Source: Porphyrobacter sp.
GTDB lineage: Bacteria > Pseudomonadota > Alphaproteobacteria > Sphingomonadales > Sphingomonadaceae
Reading direction: 5' to 3'
NCBI GenBank assembly: GCA_027533455.1
Contig: JAPZUC010000002.1
Location: 1 to 64,000 of the forward strand
Length of the DNA stretch: 64,000 nt
Part shown: positions 51,386-61,088 of the stretch, one piece after another
How the letters are laid out: the number at the start of each line of letters is the position of its first letter
Numbering within the stretch: position 1 is the stretch's first letter
Position numbers and translations under genes: made by a program
Notes under the pieces: generated by a model
Databases searched by the model: none
The model's input: only the letters and a program-made list of their open reading frames with translations
What the model was told of the DNA's origin: nothing

Positions 51386-52552
51386 ATGACCAACTACGGC
51401 GCGATGCAGAACGAGATATACAACGCCGGCCTGCGCGGCATCCTGCCGACATACCCAGTCGATTTCGCCACCCTCGAAAAGCGTGCGCACGAGGCGTTGG
51501 GGCCGATGCTCACCAACTATGTCGCGGGTGGCTGCGGTGACGAACACACGCAGGACCAGAACGCGGCAGCCTTCCACCACTGGGGCATGGTGCCGCGCAT
51601 GATGGTCGATTGCAGCACCCGCGATCTTTCGATCGAGCTGTTCGGCCATCGCTATCCGACACCGCTGTTCATGGCCCCGATAGGCCTCAACGGCGAAGCC
51701 TCGCAGGATCGCCACGGTGATATGGCCGCCGCGCGCGCCTCGGCGCTGACGGGGGTGCCCTTCTGCGCCTCGACCCTCGCCAATGATCCGCTGGAGGATG
51801 TGAAGGCTGCCTGTGGGGATACGCCCGCATGGTTCCAACTCTACACGCCGAAGAACAAGGAACTCGCGACCAGCCTCATCCGGCGTGCCGAGGAGGCGGG
51901 CTACAAGGCGCTGGTGGTGACCCTCGATACCTGGGTGACGGGCTGGCGGCCGCGCGATCTCAATGCATCCAATTTCCCGCAGCTGCGCGGCAAGGTGCTG
52001 CAGAATTACTTCACCGATCCCGTCTTCCGCTCGCTGCTGGCAAAGCCGCCCGAGGAAGATCCGGCAGCGGCGATCTTCACCTGGGCGACGACTTTCGGGC
52101 AGGTGCTGACCTGGGACGACATGGCGTGGTTCAAGTCGGTGACGAAGCTACCCATCGTGCTCAAGGGCATCTGCCACCCCGACGACGCACGCCGCGCGGT
52201 CGATAGCGGAGCGGACGCGATCTATTGCTCGAACCACGGCGGGCGGCAGGCAAACGGTGGCATCGCGACTATCGACCTGCTGGCCGATGTGGTCGCCGCA
52301 GCAGGCGATGTGCCGGTGCTGTTCGACAGCGGCGTGCGTTCGGGCACCGATGCGGTGAAGGCACTGGCGCTAGGCGCGCGGGCGGTGGGGGTAGGGCGCC
52401 CCTATACCTACGGCCTGGCACTCGGCGGGGCGGAGGGTGCGGCGTGGGTGCTAAGATCGATCCTCGCCGAAGCAGATCTTCTGATGGCCGTTAACGGTTA
52501 CCCGACTCTCGCCGATGTTCGCGCTGCGGGGGCGATACACACCAAAGAATAA
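51386..52552 (+). CDS. FMN-dependent alpha-hydroxy acid oxidase or monooxygenase
   Basis: A 388-aa TIM-barrel flavoprotein. YCSNHGGRQANGGIATIDLL (catalytic His-Gly-Gly-Arg) lies near residues 278-298, with the substrate Arg in the same block, and FQLYTPKN, LDTWVTGWR and FDSGVRSGTDAVKALALGAR also match. The YVAGGCGDEHTQDQNAAAF start resembles lactate 2-monooxygenase. It oxidises a 2-hydroxy acid; the substrate is unknown. It is followed by a 280-base gap. Confidence 0.9.
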   Translation: MTNYGAMQNEIYNAGLRGILPTYPVDFATLEKRAHEALGPMLTNYVAGGCGDEHTQDQNAAAFHHWGMVPRMMVDCSTRDLSIELFGHRYPTPLFMAPIGLNGEASQDRHGDMAAARASALTGVPFCASTLANDPLEDVKAACGDTPAWFQLYTPKNKELATSLIRRAEEAGYKALVVTLDTWVTGWRPRDLNASNFPQLRGKVLQNYFTDPVFRSLLAKPPEEDPAAAIFTWATTFGQVLTWDDMAWFKSVTKLPIVLKGICHPDDARRAVDSGADAIYCSNHGGRQANGGIATIDLLADVVAAAGDVPVLFDSGVRSGTDAVKALALGARAVGVGRPYTYGLALGGAEGAAWVLRSILAEADLLMAVNGYPTLADVRAAGAIHTKE

Positions 52553-52652
52553 ATCCGTCCGCGCAAGAGCATTAACCATCTTTGCACTGTGTTTTCCACA
52601 GGCTTACTGGTAATAGGATTGCATAAGCACTTCCGAATCGGGGACGCGATCG

Positions 52653-52808
52653 ATGGCAAGACCGACAATCTGGTCCAGTGGACCGGATCCCATGCGCCGA
52701 ACTGTTTGCATCCAGGACGAACGCTCGCGCCGGGCGCGTTACGGGCGAATTCAGCCCATGCAGTCGCGCAAGTCTATCATTGCTCGCATCGCCAGCCTGA
52801 TTATCTGA
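52653..52808 (+). CDS. Possible 51-aa basic protein
   Basis: An ORF MARPTIWSSGPDPMRRTVCI ending RIASLII, with an Arg-rich block (DERSRRARYGRIQP) reminiscent of a PilZ N-terminus but too short. A GGGGA sequence precedes the ATG. It lies in the 52553-52832 gap, where no other feature is supported. Could be spurious. Confidence 0.25.
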   Translation: MARPTIWSSGPDPMRRTVCIQDERSRRARYGRIQPMQSRKSIIARIASLII

Positions 52809-52832
52809 AGCTCACGTCGGGTGACTCGCCCG

Positions 52833-54284
52833 CTATCCGCCTGATTTCGCGAGCATCACCAGCTTGGTGTCGGTGAAGGCGAGATAGCCTTCTTCGCCCC
52901 CTTCCGATCCGAACCCGCTGTCTCCGACCCCGCCGAACGGGGTTTCGGGGGAAGAGACAATCAGCTGGTTGATCCCGACCATCCCCGCCCGCAGCGCACG
53001 CCCGAGGTAATGCGCCTCGTCGAGGTCGCCCGAAAAGGCGTAGGCGGCAAGGCCATAGCGCAGCGAATTGGCAATCCCGACCGCGTCCTCGATTGTGTCG
53101 AAGGGGACGACCCCGGCGATGGGGCCGAAGGGTTCCTCGGTCATGAAGCGGCTATCGGGAGAGGGGTTGGCGATGACAGTCGGCTGGAAGAAGAAGCCGG
53201 TGCTGTCGATCACGCTGCCCCCTGTCACCACCTCACCGCGGTTCCCTCCGGTATCGGCAACCACCTGTTCCATAGCGGAAATCCGGCGGGCATGGGCGAG
53301 CGGCCCCATGTCGACGCTTTCGTCCGCACCCGGATCGCCGACCTTGATCTTGCCGGCAACGGCGGCGAAATCGGCCACAAACCGGTCATAGACTTCGCGC
53401 GCCACCAGGAACCGGGTGGGGGAGACGCAGACCTGTCCGGCATTGCGGAACTTGGTCGTCGCGCACATCGCGACAGCGCGTGCGATATCGGCATTTTTGC
53501 TCACGATAACAGGAGCATGACCGCCCAGTTCGGGGGCGAAGCGTTTCATGTGGGTGGCCGCCAGCGCGCCCAATTGCTTGCCGACTGCGGTCGATCCGGT
53601 GAAGCTGACCTTGCGGGTCACGGGCGACGCAATGAGGTGCTCGGAAATCATGCCGGGGTCGCCGTGGACGAGGTTGAGCACCCCTGCCGGCACGCCTGCA
53701 TCGACAAAGCATTCCACCAGCAATTGCGCGGAGGCCGGGGTGTTTTCCGCCGGTTTGAAGATCGCGGTGCAGCCTGCCGCCAGCGCGCCTGCGATCTTCT
53801 TGGCGGGCAGGTTGACCGGGAAATTCCACGGGGTGAGCAGCACGGCTGGGCCGATGGGTTCATGCGTCACCATCTGCGCGATCAGCTGATTGCCCCGCGC
53901 TGGGATCAAGCGACCCCCGCGCCGCTTGGCTTCTTCGCCAAGGAAATCAATCACATCAGCAGAGCCGGTGATCTCGCCCAGCGCCTGAGCGCGGGGCTTG
54001 CCCATCTCTGCAGTGATCACCCGGGCGATATCGGGAGCACGCTCGCGCAGCAGGTCGGCGGCGCGGCGCAGGATCGCATAGCGTTCTGCGCCCGAGGTCG
54101 CGCTCCAGGCGGGGAAGGTATCGCCTGCCGCCTTCAGCGCGGCATCGAGCTGCGTTGTCGAGGCCTTGGGACAGTGCCCGATCACGCCGCCGGTTGCCGG
54201 GTTCACCACCTCCATCGACCCGGCCTCGCCGGTTTCGATCCACTGGCCGCCGATGAACAGTTTGAGGGTGGGGTAAGCGGTCAT
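52833..54284 (-). CDS. NAD(P)-dependent aldehyde dehydrogenase (succinate-semialdehyde type)
   Basis: About 483 aa from MTAYPTLKLFIG. The catalytic Cys is in NAGQVCVSPTRFL, the general base Glu in APELGGHAPVIV, and the cofactor motif GSTAVGKQLG. VLLTPWNFPVNLPAKKIAGA fits the succinate-semialdehyde/aldehyde family. Substrate specificity is not proven. Upstream lie a parS-like site and an 11-bp array, with no other gene in the operon. Confidence 0.88.
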   Translation of the reverse strand: MTAYPTLKLFIGGQWIETGEAGSMEVVNPATGGVIGHCPKASTTQLDAALKAAGDTFPAWSATSGAERYAILRRAADLLRERAPDIARVITAEMGKPRAQALGEITGSADVIDFLGEEAKRRGGRLIPARGNQLIAQMVTHEPIGPAVLLTPWNFPVNLPAKKIAGALAAGCTAIFKPAENTPASAQLLVECFVDAGVPAGVLNLVHGDPGMISEHLIASPVTRKVSFTGSTAVGKQLGALAATHMKRFAPELGGHAPVIVSKNADIARAVAMCATTKFRNAGQVCVSPTRFLVAREVYDRFVADFAAVAGKIKVGDPGADESVDMGPLAHARRISAMEQVVADTGGNRGEVVTGGSVIDSTGFFFQPTVIANPSPDSRFMTEEPFGPIAGVVPFDTIEDAVGIANSLRYGLAAYAFSGDLDEAHYLGRALRAGMVGINQLIVSSPETPFGGVGDSGFGSEGGEEGYLAFTDTKLVMLAKSGG

Positions 54285-54306
54285 CGGCGGGTCCTTCCGT
54301 AGCGGA

Positions 54307-54322
54307 TGTTTCACGCGAAACA
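54307..54322. other. parS-like ParB-binding site (copy 3)
   Basis: TGTTTCACGCGAAACA, identical to copy 2 and one base different from the consensus. It is intergenic between the aldehyde dehydrogenase and FAH genes. The adjacent array starts 10 bases on. Confidence 0.75.
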
Positions 54323-54332
54323 TCGTTCAGGC

Positions 54333-54376
54333 GGGGGTCTGGAGGGGGTCTAGATGGGGTCTAAGCGGAGGCAAGC
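54333..54376 (+). repeat. 11-bp-period G-rich array next to a parS-like site (copy 3)
   Basis: Units GGGGGTCTGGA, GGGGGTCTAGA, TGGGGTCTAAG and CGGAGGCAAGC, each 11 bases. The first three share GGGGTCT. The cleanest copy of the element; the gap to the parS-like site is 10 bases, as in copy 1. Confidence 0.7.
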
Positions 54377-54392
54377 AAGGCTTTAACCCCGG

Positions 54393-55403
54393 TCAAACCG
54401 CCACAACGTGCTGCTCGATCGCACCAAAGATCGAGTGGTTGGACGAATCGCGCATCTCGATCCGCACCATGTCACCCGCCTGCATGAACGGGGTTGCCGG
54501 AGCGCCATCGCGGATCGTCTCGATCATGCGGATTTCGGCGATGCAGGAATAGCCCGCGCCGCCTTCGGCCACGGGCTTGCCCGCGCCGCCATCAGCCCCC
54601 TTGTTCGAGACCGTGCCAGTGCCGATCACCGTGCCTGCGGCCAGATTGCGGGTCTTGGCCGCGTGGGCCACGAGTTGCGCAAGGTTGAAGGTCGCGTCCA
54701 CCCCGGCATTCGCGCGGCCGAAAGGCTTGCCGTTCAGATCGACCATCAGCGGCAGGTGAATGAGGCATTCGGCCCAGGCTGCCTCCAGCTCATCCGGCGT
54801 TGCTGCGACCGGCGAAAACGCGCTCGCCGGCTTGGACTGGAAGAAGCCGAAGCCCTTTTCCAGCTCCGCTGGGATGAGGCCGCGCAAGCTGACGTCATTG
54901 ACCAGCATCAGCAGCTTGATGTGGCCCGCAGCCTCTTCGACCGAGCAGCCCATCGGCACATCATCGGTGATGCAGGCAATCTCGCCTTCCATGTCGCAGC
55001 CCCATGCGGGGTCTCCCAGCGGAATGTCCTGCCGCGGGCGCAGGAAGCCGTCGGAGCCGCCCTGATACATCAGCGGATCATGGTAGAAGCTCTCCGGCAC
55101 TTTTGCGCCGCGCGCCTGCCGGACCAGTTCGACATGGTTGATATAGGCGCTGCCATCGGCCCATTGATAGGCACGCGGCAGAGGGGAGTGCGCCTGCCGT
55201 TCGTGAAAGCGTTCGCACGGCACCGCTTCATGCTCGACATCGCGGGCGAGCACTTCGAGTTCGGGCGCAACCCGCTCCCAGTTGTCGAGCGCGGCCTGCA
55301 TGGTCGGCGCGATGTAACCGGCCGCGCAGCAGCGGGTCAGGTCCTTGCTGACCACCACCAGCATGCCGTCGCGCGTGCCATTGTCGAGGGTTGCGAGTTT
55401 CAT
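54393..55403 (-). CDS. Fumarylacetoacetate hydrolase family protein
   Basis: A 336-aa FAH-domain hydrolase cleaving C-C bonds of 1,3-diketo acids. SFYHDPLMYQGGSDGFLRPR and AWGCDMEGEIACITDDVPMG contain the metal and catalytic positions, and VIGTGTVSNKGADGG is typical of fumarylacetoacetase. Next to maleylacetoacetate isomerase, it fits homogentisate or gentisate ring cleavage downstream steps; the dioxygenase is not in the window. Confidence 0.92.
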   Translation of the reverse strand: MKLATLDNGTRDGMLVVVSKDLTRCCAAGYIAPTMQAALDNWERVAPELEVLARDVEHEAVPCERFHERQAHSPLPRAYQWADGSAYINHVELVRQARGAKVPESFYHDPLMYQGGSDGFLRPRQDIPLGDPAWGCDMEGEIACITDDVPMGCSVEEAAGHIKLLMLVNDVSLRGLIPAELEKGFGFFQSKPASAFSPVAATPDELEAAWAECLIHLPLMVDLNGKPFGRANAGVDATFNLAQLVAHAAKTRNLAAGTVIGTGTVSNKGADGGAGKPVAEGGAGYSCIAEIRMIETIRDGAPATPFMQAGDMVRIEMRDSSNHSIFGAIEQHVVAV

Positions 55404-55445
55404 TTTCTGGTGTCCTCCCGAGACGTTGTTCTTGTTCTTGAGGTA

Positions 55446-56090
55446 TTATCTGGCATCGATCTGCTGGTCAGGATGCGCCGCGGCGAAGGCGGGCAGGGCG
55501 AGGCAAGTAGCCTCGATCCGGGTCATGTGCGGACTGGCCGACAGGTCGTAATCAAAGCGCCGCGCATTCGCGAGCTGCGGGATCAGCACGATCTCGAACA
55601 GCCCGGGCGCATCGCCATGGAGGAAGTCGCTCGTCCCCAGCTGTGCCAGCCGCGCCTCGACCGGATCGAGCGTGCGCTTCAGCCAGTGGCGGTACCAGAT
55701 GTCGATCTCGTCCTGCGTATGGCCGAGCGGGTCCTTGAGATATTTGAGCACCGGCAGGTTGTTGACCGCGTGAATCTCGGTCGCGATCCCGTAGGCCAGC
55801 TCGCGTGACGTGTAGCGCGCTTCGATATCGGCGGGCAGGAAAGCGGGCGCGGGGTAAGCCTCGTCGAGCCACTCCAGCAGCGCCATCGACTGCGCCCGGT
55901 CGCGGCCATCGGCTTCCAGCATGGGGAGCGAGCCGAAGGGATTGCGCTGCGTGAAGCTTTCCGCCTTGTTCTCGGCCGTGACGAGATTGACGGGGATGTT
56001 CTCGAAGGCGAGGCCCTTGAGGTTGAGGGCGATGCGCAAGCGGTAAGAGGTCGACGAGCGGAAGTAGCCGTAGAGTTTCATCGTGCTCAT
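55446..56090 (-). CDS. maiA: Maleylacetoacetate isomerase (GST zeta class)
   Basis: A 214-aa glutathione-dependent cis-trans isomerase. MKLYGYFRSSTSYRLRIALN includes the SSxSxRxR zeta motif, and the thioredoxin domain (about 1-85) precedes the helical domain. It supplies fumarylacetoacetate to the FAH gene 43 bases downstream. The first ATG (56090) is followed three codons later by another (56081), and either could be the start. Confidence 0.92.
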   Translation of the reverse strand: MSTMKLYGYFRSSTSYRLRIALNLKGLAFENIPVNLVTAENKAESFTQRNPFGSLPMLEADGRDRAQSMALLEWLDEAYPAPAFLPADIEARYTSRELAYGIATEIHAVNNLPVLKYLKDPLGHTQDEIDIWYRHWLKRTLDPVEARLAQLGTSDFLHGDAPGLFEIVLIPQLANARRFDYDLSASPHMTRIEATCLALPAFAAAHPDQQIDAR

Positions 56091-56337
56091 TCAGCAGACA
56101 TTGCAGGGTTCAGGCGGGGGGGCAAGGGTGTCGGCGAGGTTGATCCATGCCCGCTATCAGGTTTCGGCGGGCTTATGTCGTCCCGCCATCGGACGGGGCG
56201 CCAGCGCACGCGCGCGAGCCGCAGGCGCTCAAGCCCAGAGGGCTTGAGACAGCGCCGGGGGCTGAACGCCGGAGGGCGTGCAGCAAAAGAAGGAAGACCC
56301 GCCCGGGTCAGGCCCGGGGCGGTGGAAGCTGCCGCTC

Positions 56338-56694
56338 TCAGGCAGGCGTCAGCACGCGGCTCACAGCGTCGAGCAATTGGGCTGGCGGGCAGGGCTTGGC
56401 GAGGGTGGTCGCGCCTGGGAAGCGGGCGGCAAGAGCGCGCGCGTCTTCGGGGTCGGAGTGCAGGATGACGCGCACATTATCGTCCATCAGCTTCTGCGCG
56501 AGTTCGAAGGTTTCGCCATCGGTCAACTCGACATCGAGCAGCACCAGATCGGGCTTTTCCTTCTGGCAGGCGAGCATTGCGGAGGAAATGCCGGTGTGCG
56601 GCCCTTCGACCTCGTAGCCTGCTTCCTCGAAGGTGTCGCACAGATCGTAGCCGGTTACGTACTCGTCTTCGGCCACCAGAATTCGCAAAGCCAT
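56338..56694 (-). CDS. Single-domain response regulator
   Basis: A 118-aa CheY-like receiver. Acidic pocket AEDE (residues 8-11), phosphoacceptor Asp54 in LLDVELTDG, Ser80 in HSD and Lys100 in TLAKP. There is no output domain, so it works by phosphotransfer or protein binding. No histidine kinase is adjacent. The preceding 56091-56337 gap holds nothing I can support. Confidence 0.9.
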   Translation of the reverse strand: MALRILVAEDEYVTGYDLCDTFEEAGYEVEGPHTGISSAMLACQKEKPDLVLLDVELTDGETFELAQKLMDDNVRVILHSDPEDARALAARFPGATTLAKPCPPAQLLDAVSRVLTPA

Positions 56695-56768
56695 CGGTAT
56701 TCTCCCGTGTTTTTTTCGAATCCCAATTAGGACTGTAACACGGATTGGACGTCAGGCTGCGTGGAATC

Positions 56769-57350
56769 TCATCCGTTGTTGCCGAATTGTTCAGCGAAGC
56801 CGGTTTCGTCGCCCGCAGCGAGCAGTTGGGCCTGCGCAACCCATTGATCGCGGGTGATACGGCCGCTGAAACGTCCGAGCTTTGCATCGATACGTTCGAC
56901 GTCTTCAGGGGTGAAGGCGGCGATCTGGGCGAAGGTGGTGATGCCGAATTCACCGAGCAGCCCAGCGATCTTGGGGCCGAGGCCCTTGATGCGGGTGAGA
57001 TCGTCGCCGCTGCCGGGTGTGGGAAGCGAAGCGGCAGGCGCGGGGGCGGCGGCAATTTGCGGGCCGGCCTCGGCATCGGTGCCGAGCGGCGCGGCGGCGG
57101 TCGGCTGGGCGTTGGCGGCGGCGGTCAGCTCGCCGAAGGCCACATCCATCGCCTGGGGCGCGTCGATCAGGGCCTGATTGCGCGGCGCGGGCGCGGCGCC
57201 TTCGGCCAGCACATCATGCGCGAGCGGCGTGCCGCTTTCGTCGGCGATCACGCGCGCCTTGCGGTTCATGCGGGTGAGGATCACCACTGCAAGAATCAAC
57301 GCGGCGAGCGCGATCAGGATCAGCGGGAGATTGGCGGTGAGGTCGGCCAT
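56769..57350 (-). CDS. One-TM protein with C-terminal HhH-type domain
   Basis: A 193-aa protein with an N-terminal TM helix (residues 8-26, LILIALAALILAVVILTRM), an Ala/Pro-rich linker (about 60-120) and a helix-hairpin-helix domain at about 120-180 (DDLTRIKGLGPKIAGLLGEF and the FTPEDVERIDAKLG block). The domain resembles that in membrane-tethered DNA-binding or ribosomal-associated proteins. Function unknown. It lies next to the flippase gene on the same strand. Confidence 0.75.
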   Translation of the reverse strand: MADLTANLPLILIALAALILAVVILTRMNRKARVIADESGTPLAHDVLAEGAAPAPRNQALIDAPQAMDVAFGELTAAANAQPTAAAPLGTDAEAGPQIAAAPAPAASLPTPGSGDDLTRIKGLGPKIAGLLGEFGITTFAQIAAFTPEDVERIDAKLGRFSGRITRDQWVAQAQLLAAGDETGFAEQFGNNG

Positions 57351-57422
57351 GGCGGCGGGGTCTCCGGTGAGATTCGTGTAGTCAGGCGCGCTCTAGCAGT
57401 CCTGCGGGGGCTTCGCACCTTT

Positions 57423-58949
57423 TCAGGGCAGATCGGTTTCTGGATCGGGGACCACTTGCTTGCGGAACAGCACCTTGTCGGTCTCGTCGAACCCGCGCCG
57501 CCAGATGACCAGTGCATAGGTACCGAGCACCGCAGGGATGCCGAAGACCAGCTCCACCCACTCGGGCAGCCAGGTGAAGGCATATCCCACCACCACCGCG
57601 GGCGCGGCGGCATAGACAAGCGCCCAGCGCCAGTTCGACACCGGGGCCTTGAGCAGGTGCTTCAGCAGCAGCGCCTTGATCAGGCTGGAGACGGCCAGCG
57701 CCGCCAGCAGCGCGCCGGCAGCGGCTGCCGCCTGAAACCCGCGCCCCAGCCCCGCGTCTTGCGCGAGCCGGATGAAGATGATCGTCAGCACCGCCTGCAG
57801 CGCGATGATCCCGACCGAGATCGCGAGGTTGCGCTTCCTCGCGATGTAAACCAGCACGCTCTCCGAGACGACCGCCATCGAGGCGGCGACCTCGGCGGCG
57901 AGCAGGAAGGCGAGCGCGGCGGTGCCTGCGACATAGTCCGGCCCCCACAGCCCCATCACCGCCTCGCCCGGCACGCCCAGCACCAGCGCGATGCCGAGCT
58001 GGATGGCGATGATCCAGAAGCCCACCTGCCGCACCTGCGCGGCGATGGCGTCCATGTTGCCGATGCGCAGGTTCTTGGTGATGACGGGCGAGAGGATCGG
58101 CTCGAACGAAGTCTTCAGCTTCTGCGGCAGCGAGGCGATCTGCTGGGCGGCATAATATATGCCCACCGCTTGCGGGGGGGCGAACAGACCGAGGATGAAG
58201 ATATCGAGCAGGCGCGTGCCCCGCTCGATCGCGTCCGCGCCGACGATCGGGAAGGCCCGCGCCGACATCGCGAGCATTGCACCGGCGCGCGGATGCCAGC
58301 CCTTCGGTAGGCCGTAACTGCGCAGGAACGGCCAGAGCGTGGTGAGCAGCCCGGCATAGATCGATGCGATGAAGGCAAGCGCCAGCCCGCTCTCGCGCGT
58401 GGCGGGGATGAAGAAGAACACGCCCGCCCCGATCGAGATCGTCCACGGCTCCACCACCGCCCGCGCGCGCACCGTGATGGCTATATCGAAGCGATAGGCC
58501 TGCGCTGCGAGCAGGATCTCGGTTACGGCGAAGGCGGGGATGGTGGCGACCAGCCAGATGTCCCAGCGGCTGTTCATCCCGTTGGGGAACATCGGATCGG
58601 GGAAGACCAAGAGCACGCCCGCCGCCACGGCCGAATAGAGCAGCGCCAGCAGGATGCCGTCCCACACGAGGTTGGTTTCGGCGCTGCGGTTCTCGCCCGC
58701 GCCTTCCGACAGGCGCTGCGCAAGGCCGCGCTTCTCGCCCAGCGAACAGATCAGCGCGACGATCTCGATCAGCACCATAGCCGATGCAAAACGCCCCAGC
58801 GCTTCGGCACCGTACAGACGCGTGGCGATGACGAGGAAGGGGATGCGCGCGATCAGCCGGACGACGAAGCCCAGCGTGTTCGTGCGGCCGCCCTTGGCAA
58901 GCTGGGCGAGATCGTCGGCGTCGCCGGTTGCGGAGGCGGGTGCGGTCAC
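57423..58949 (-). CDS. Wzx-like polysaccharide/lipid flippase
   Basis: A 508-aa multi-pass (about 12-14 TM) protein of the MVF/polysaccharide export group. RTNTLGFVVRLIARIPFLVI at the N-terminus and SLPQKLKTSFEPILSPVITK in the middle match the oligosaccharide flippase class. It probably moves an undecaprenyl-linked sugar or lipid across the inner membrane. It overlaps gpsA by four bases (ATGA). No glycosyltransferase is nearby. Confidence 0.85.
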   Translation of the reverse strand: MTAPASATGDADDLAQLAKGGRTNTLGFVVRLIARIPFLVIATRLYGAEALGRFASAMVLIEIVALICSLGEKRGLAQRLSEGAGENRSAETNLVWDGILLALLYSAVAAGVLLVFPDPMFPNGMNSRWDIWLVATIPAFAVTEILLAAQAYRFDIAITVRARAVVEPWTISIGAGVFFFIPATRESGLALAFIASIYAGLLTTLWPFLRSYGLPKGWHPRAGAMLAMSARAFPIVGADAIERGTRLLDIFILGLFAPPQAVGIYYAAQQIASLPQKLKTSFEPILSPVITKNLRIGNMDAIAAQVRQVGFWIIAIQLGIALVLGVPGEAVMGLWGPDYVAGTAALAFLLAAEVAASMAVVSESVLVYIARKRNLAISVGIIALQAVLTIIFIRLAQDAGLGRGFQAAAAAGALLAALAVSSLIKALLLKHLLKAPVSNWRWALVYAAAPAVVVGYAFTWLPEWVELVFGIPAVLGTYALVIWRRGFDETDKVLFRKQVVPDPETDLP

Positions 58950-59974
58950 GCGCCCTTGCTCCCTGCCTCGTCCCGTTCCGCCTTCAGGGGCCGCGCCAGC
59001 AACCCGGCGACGATGCTGCGCGCGTCCTCGCCGCGAATGATCGCATCGACTGCGGTGACGATCGGCATGGCGATGCCCCGGCGTGCGGCAAGATCAGCCA
59101 GCACCGGCGCGGTATAAGCGCCTTCGGCCACGGTGCGGCGGTCGGCCATCAGGTCGGCCGCGACCGCGCCTTCGCCAAGCGCTTTGCCGAGGCTGAAATT
59201 GCGGCTCGCGGTCGAGGAGCAGGTCAGCACCAGATCGCCCAAGCCGCACAGACCCGAAAGTGTCTCGCCCCGCGCGCCCAAGGCCTCGCCGAAGCGCAGC
59301 ATCTCGGCATAGCCGCGCGCGATCAGCGCCGCGCGCGCGTTTTGGCCAAGGCCGAGGCCGTCCACCACGCCGCAGGCAATGGCGAGCACGTTCTTCACTG
59401 CCCCGCCAATCTCCGCGCCGATCACGTCGTCGGAGTAATAGGGCCGGAAGGCGGGCCGCGCGATGGCAGGCGCAAGGCGGTCCCACTGCGCCGTGCCGCC
59501 CGCGCAGGCGAGCGTGACGGCGGTCGGCAGCCCAGCGGCGACTTCATGCGCGAAGGTCGGCCCAGAAAGAACCGCAATGGCGCTGCCGGGCACCGCCTCG
59601 CGCGCGACGTCGTTCATCATCCGGCCGGTGCCGGCCTCGATCCCCTTGGAGCACAGCACCAGATCGCGCGGATGGGCGGGGAGGCCTGAAAGCACGCGCC
59701 CGAGCACCTGTGCAGGCGTGACGACCAGAACGGTGTCGAGGCCCGCCAGATCGGCAATCTCGCCGGTCGCACGGATCGAGGGCGCGAGTGTGGCTGAGGG
59801 CAGATAAAGCGGATTGCGATGCTCGTTGTTGATCGCCTCGGCCACTTCGGGCTCATAGGCCCACAACACCACATCGCGCCCGTCGCTGCTGAGCATCTGC
59901 GCCAGCGCCGTGCCCCATGCGCCTGCGCCGATGACGCCGATGGTCTCATGCTCGCTCATGCCTTGACGCGTCAT
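58946..59974 (-). CDS. gpsA: Glycerol-3-phosphate dehydrogenase [NAD(P)+]
   Basis: A 342-aa enzyme reducing dihydroxyacetone phosphate to sn-glycerol-3-phosphate for phospholipids. The Rossmann motif [13 protein letters not shown] lies near the N-terminus and the catalytic Lys region is [20 protein letters not shown]. The start at 59974 overlaps the tsaD stop by four bases (ATGA); MSEHETIG five codons on is an alternative. It is the second gene of the tsaD-gpsA unit. Confidence 0.95.
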   Translation of the reverse strand: MTRQGMSEHETIGVIGAGAWGTALAQMLSSDGRDVVLWAYEPEVAEAINNEHRNPLYLPSATLAPSIRATGEIADLAGLDTVLVVTPAQVLGRVLSGLPAHPRDLVLCSKGIEAGTGRMMNDVAREAVPGSAIAVLSGPTFAHEVAAGLPTAVTLACAGGTAQWDRLAPAIARPAFRPYYSDDVIGAEIGGAVKNVLAIACGVVDGLGLGQNARAALIARGYAEMLRFGEALGARGETLSGLCGLGDLVLTCSSTASRNFSLGKALGEGAVAADLMADRRTVAEGAYTAPVLADLAARRGIAMPIVTAVDAIIRGEDARSIVAGLLARPLKAERDEAGSKGA

Positions 59975-61044
59975 GCTTTCACTCCGGCGCCGCGTACGGT
60001 TTCTGCCGCCGGATCAAGTGGCCAGCGCGGGCGGGCGACGAAATCCAGCGGGTCACCGGCGAACGCTTCCCCTTCCATTGCCAGACGCTCGCACCCGGCC
60101 CAGGCGATCATCGCGGCATTATCGGTGCACAGCGCCAGCGGCGGCGCGGTGAAGCGCATGGCGTGTTTCGCGGCGAGCGCTTCGAGCGCGGCACGCACGG
60201 TTCTGTTGGCGGCAACCCCGCCAGCCACGACCAGTGCGGGGAAGGGGCCGGCGCTATCAAGCGCGCGGTTCAGACGGTCGATCAGGCATTCCACGGCAGC
60301 CTGCTGGAAACTTGCGGCAATATCGGCAGGGGTGTGCGCGCCGCTCTCGACGGCTCGCAGCACCGCGCTCTTCAATCCCGCGAACGAGAAATGCGGCTCC
60401 TTTGCGCCCTTCATCGGGCGGGGCAGGGTCACCGCCTTGGGATCGCCTTGCAGCGCCAGCCGCTCGACCGCAGGGCCGCCGGGATAGCCAAGGCCGAGCA
60501 TCTTGGCGGTCTTGTCGAACGCCTCGCCCAGCGCATCGTCGATTGTCGTGGCAAGGCGGCGGTATTGACCGACGCCCTCGACGCTGAGGATCTGGCAATG
60601 CCCGCCCGAAACCAGCAGCAGAAGGTAGGGAAATTCCAGCGCGCGGTCGGCAAGGCGCGGCGAAAGCGCATGGCCTTCAAGGTGGTTGACGGCCAGCAGC
60701 GGCTTGCCTGCCGCCATCGCCAGCGCCTTGGCACTGACGAGGCCGACCATCAGCCCGCCGATCAGTCCGGGGCCAGCGGTGGCGGCGATGGCGTCCAGAT
60801 CATCCAGTGCCACGCCCGCCTCGGTCATCACTTTCTCAAGCATCGGCGCGAGGCGCTCGGCATGGGCGCGGGCGGCGATTTCGGGGACCACGCCGCCATA
60901 GGGCGCGTGCTCGGCTTCCTGGCTGGCGATGGCCTGCGCGACAATCGTCCCGTCGCCGCGCACCAGCGCGACCGCGGTTTCATCGCAGCTGGACTCGATG
61001 CCCAAGACCAGCGGGCCTTCCAAGGTGTGCGTGACCGATCCCAT
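59971..61044 (-). CDS. tsaD: tRNA N6-adenosine threonylcarbamoyltransferase subunit TsaD
   Basis: A 357-aa ASKHA ATPase-like enzyme that adds threonylcarbamoyl to A37 of ANN-decoding tRNAs. [15 protein letters not shown] at the N-terminus, the metal-binding HLEGH in [14 protein letters not shown], and the conserved GYPGGPAVE are visible. The 44 bases between its start and hemC hold the divergent promoters. Confidence 0.97.
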   Translation of the reverse strand: MGSVTHTLEGPLVLGIESSCDETAVALVRGDGTIVAQAIASQEAEHAPYGGVVPEIAARAHAERLAPMLEKVMTEAGVALDDLDAIAATAGPGLIGGLMVGLVSAKALAMAAGKPLLAVNHLEGHALSPRLADRALEFPYLLLLVSGGHCQILSVEGVGQYRRLATTIDDALGEAFDKTAKMLGLGYPGGPAVERLALQGDPKAVTLPRPMKGAKEPHFSFAGLKSAVLRAVESGAHTPADIAASFQQAAVECLIDRLNRALDSAGPFPALVVAGGVAANRTVRAALEALAAKHAMRFTAPPLALCTDNAAMIAWAGCERLAMEGEAFAGDPLDFVARPRWPLDPAAETVRGAGVKA

Positions 61045-61088
61045 CCGGCTTCCATCTAGTCGTTGCGCGGGCTAGAGCAAGCGTGCCT

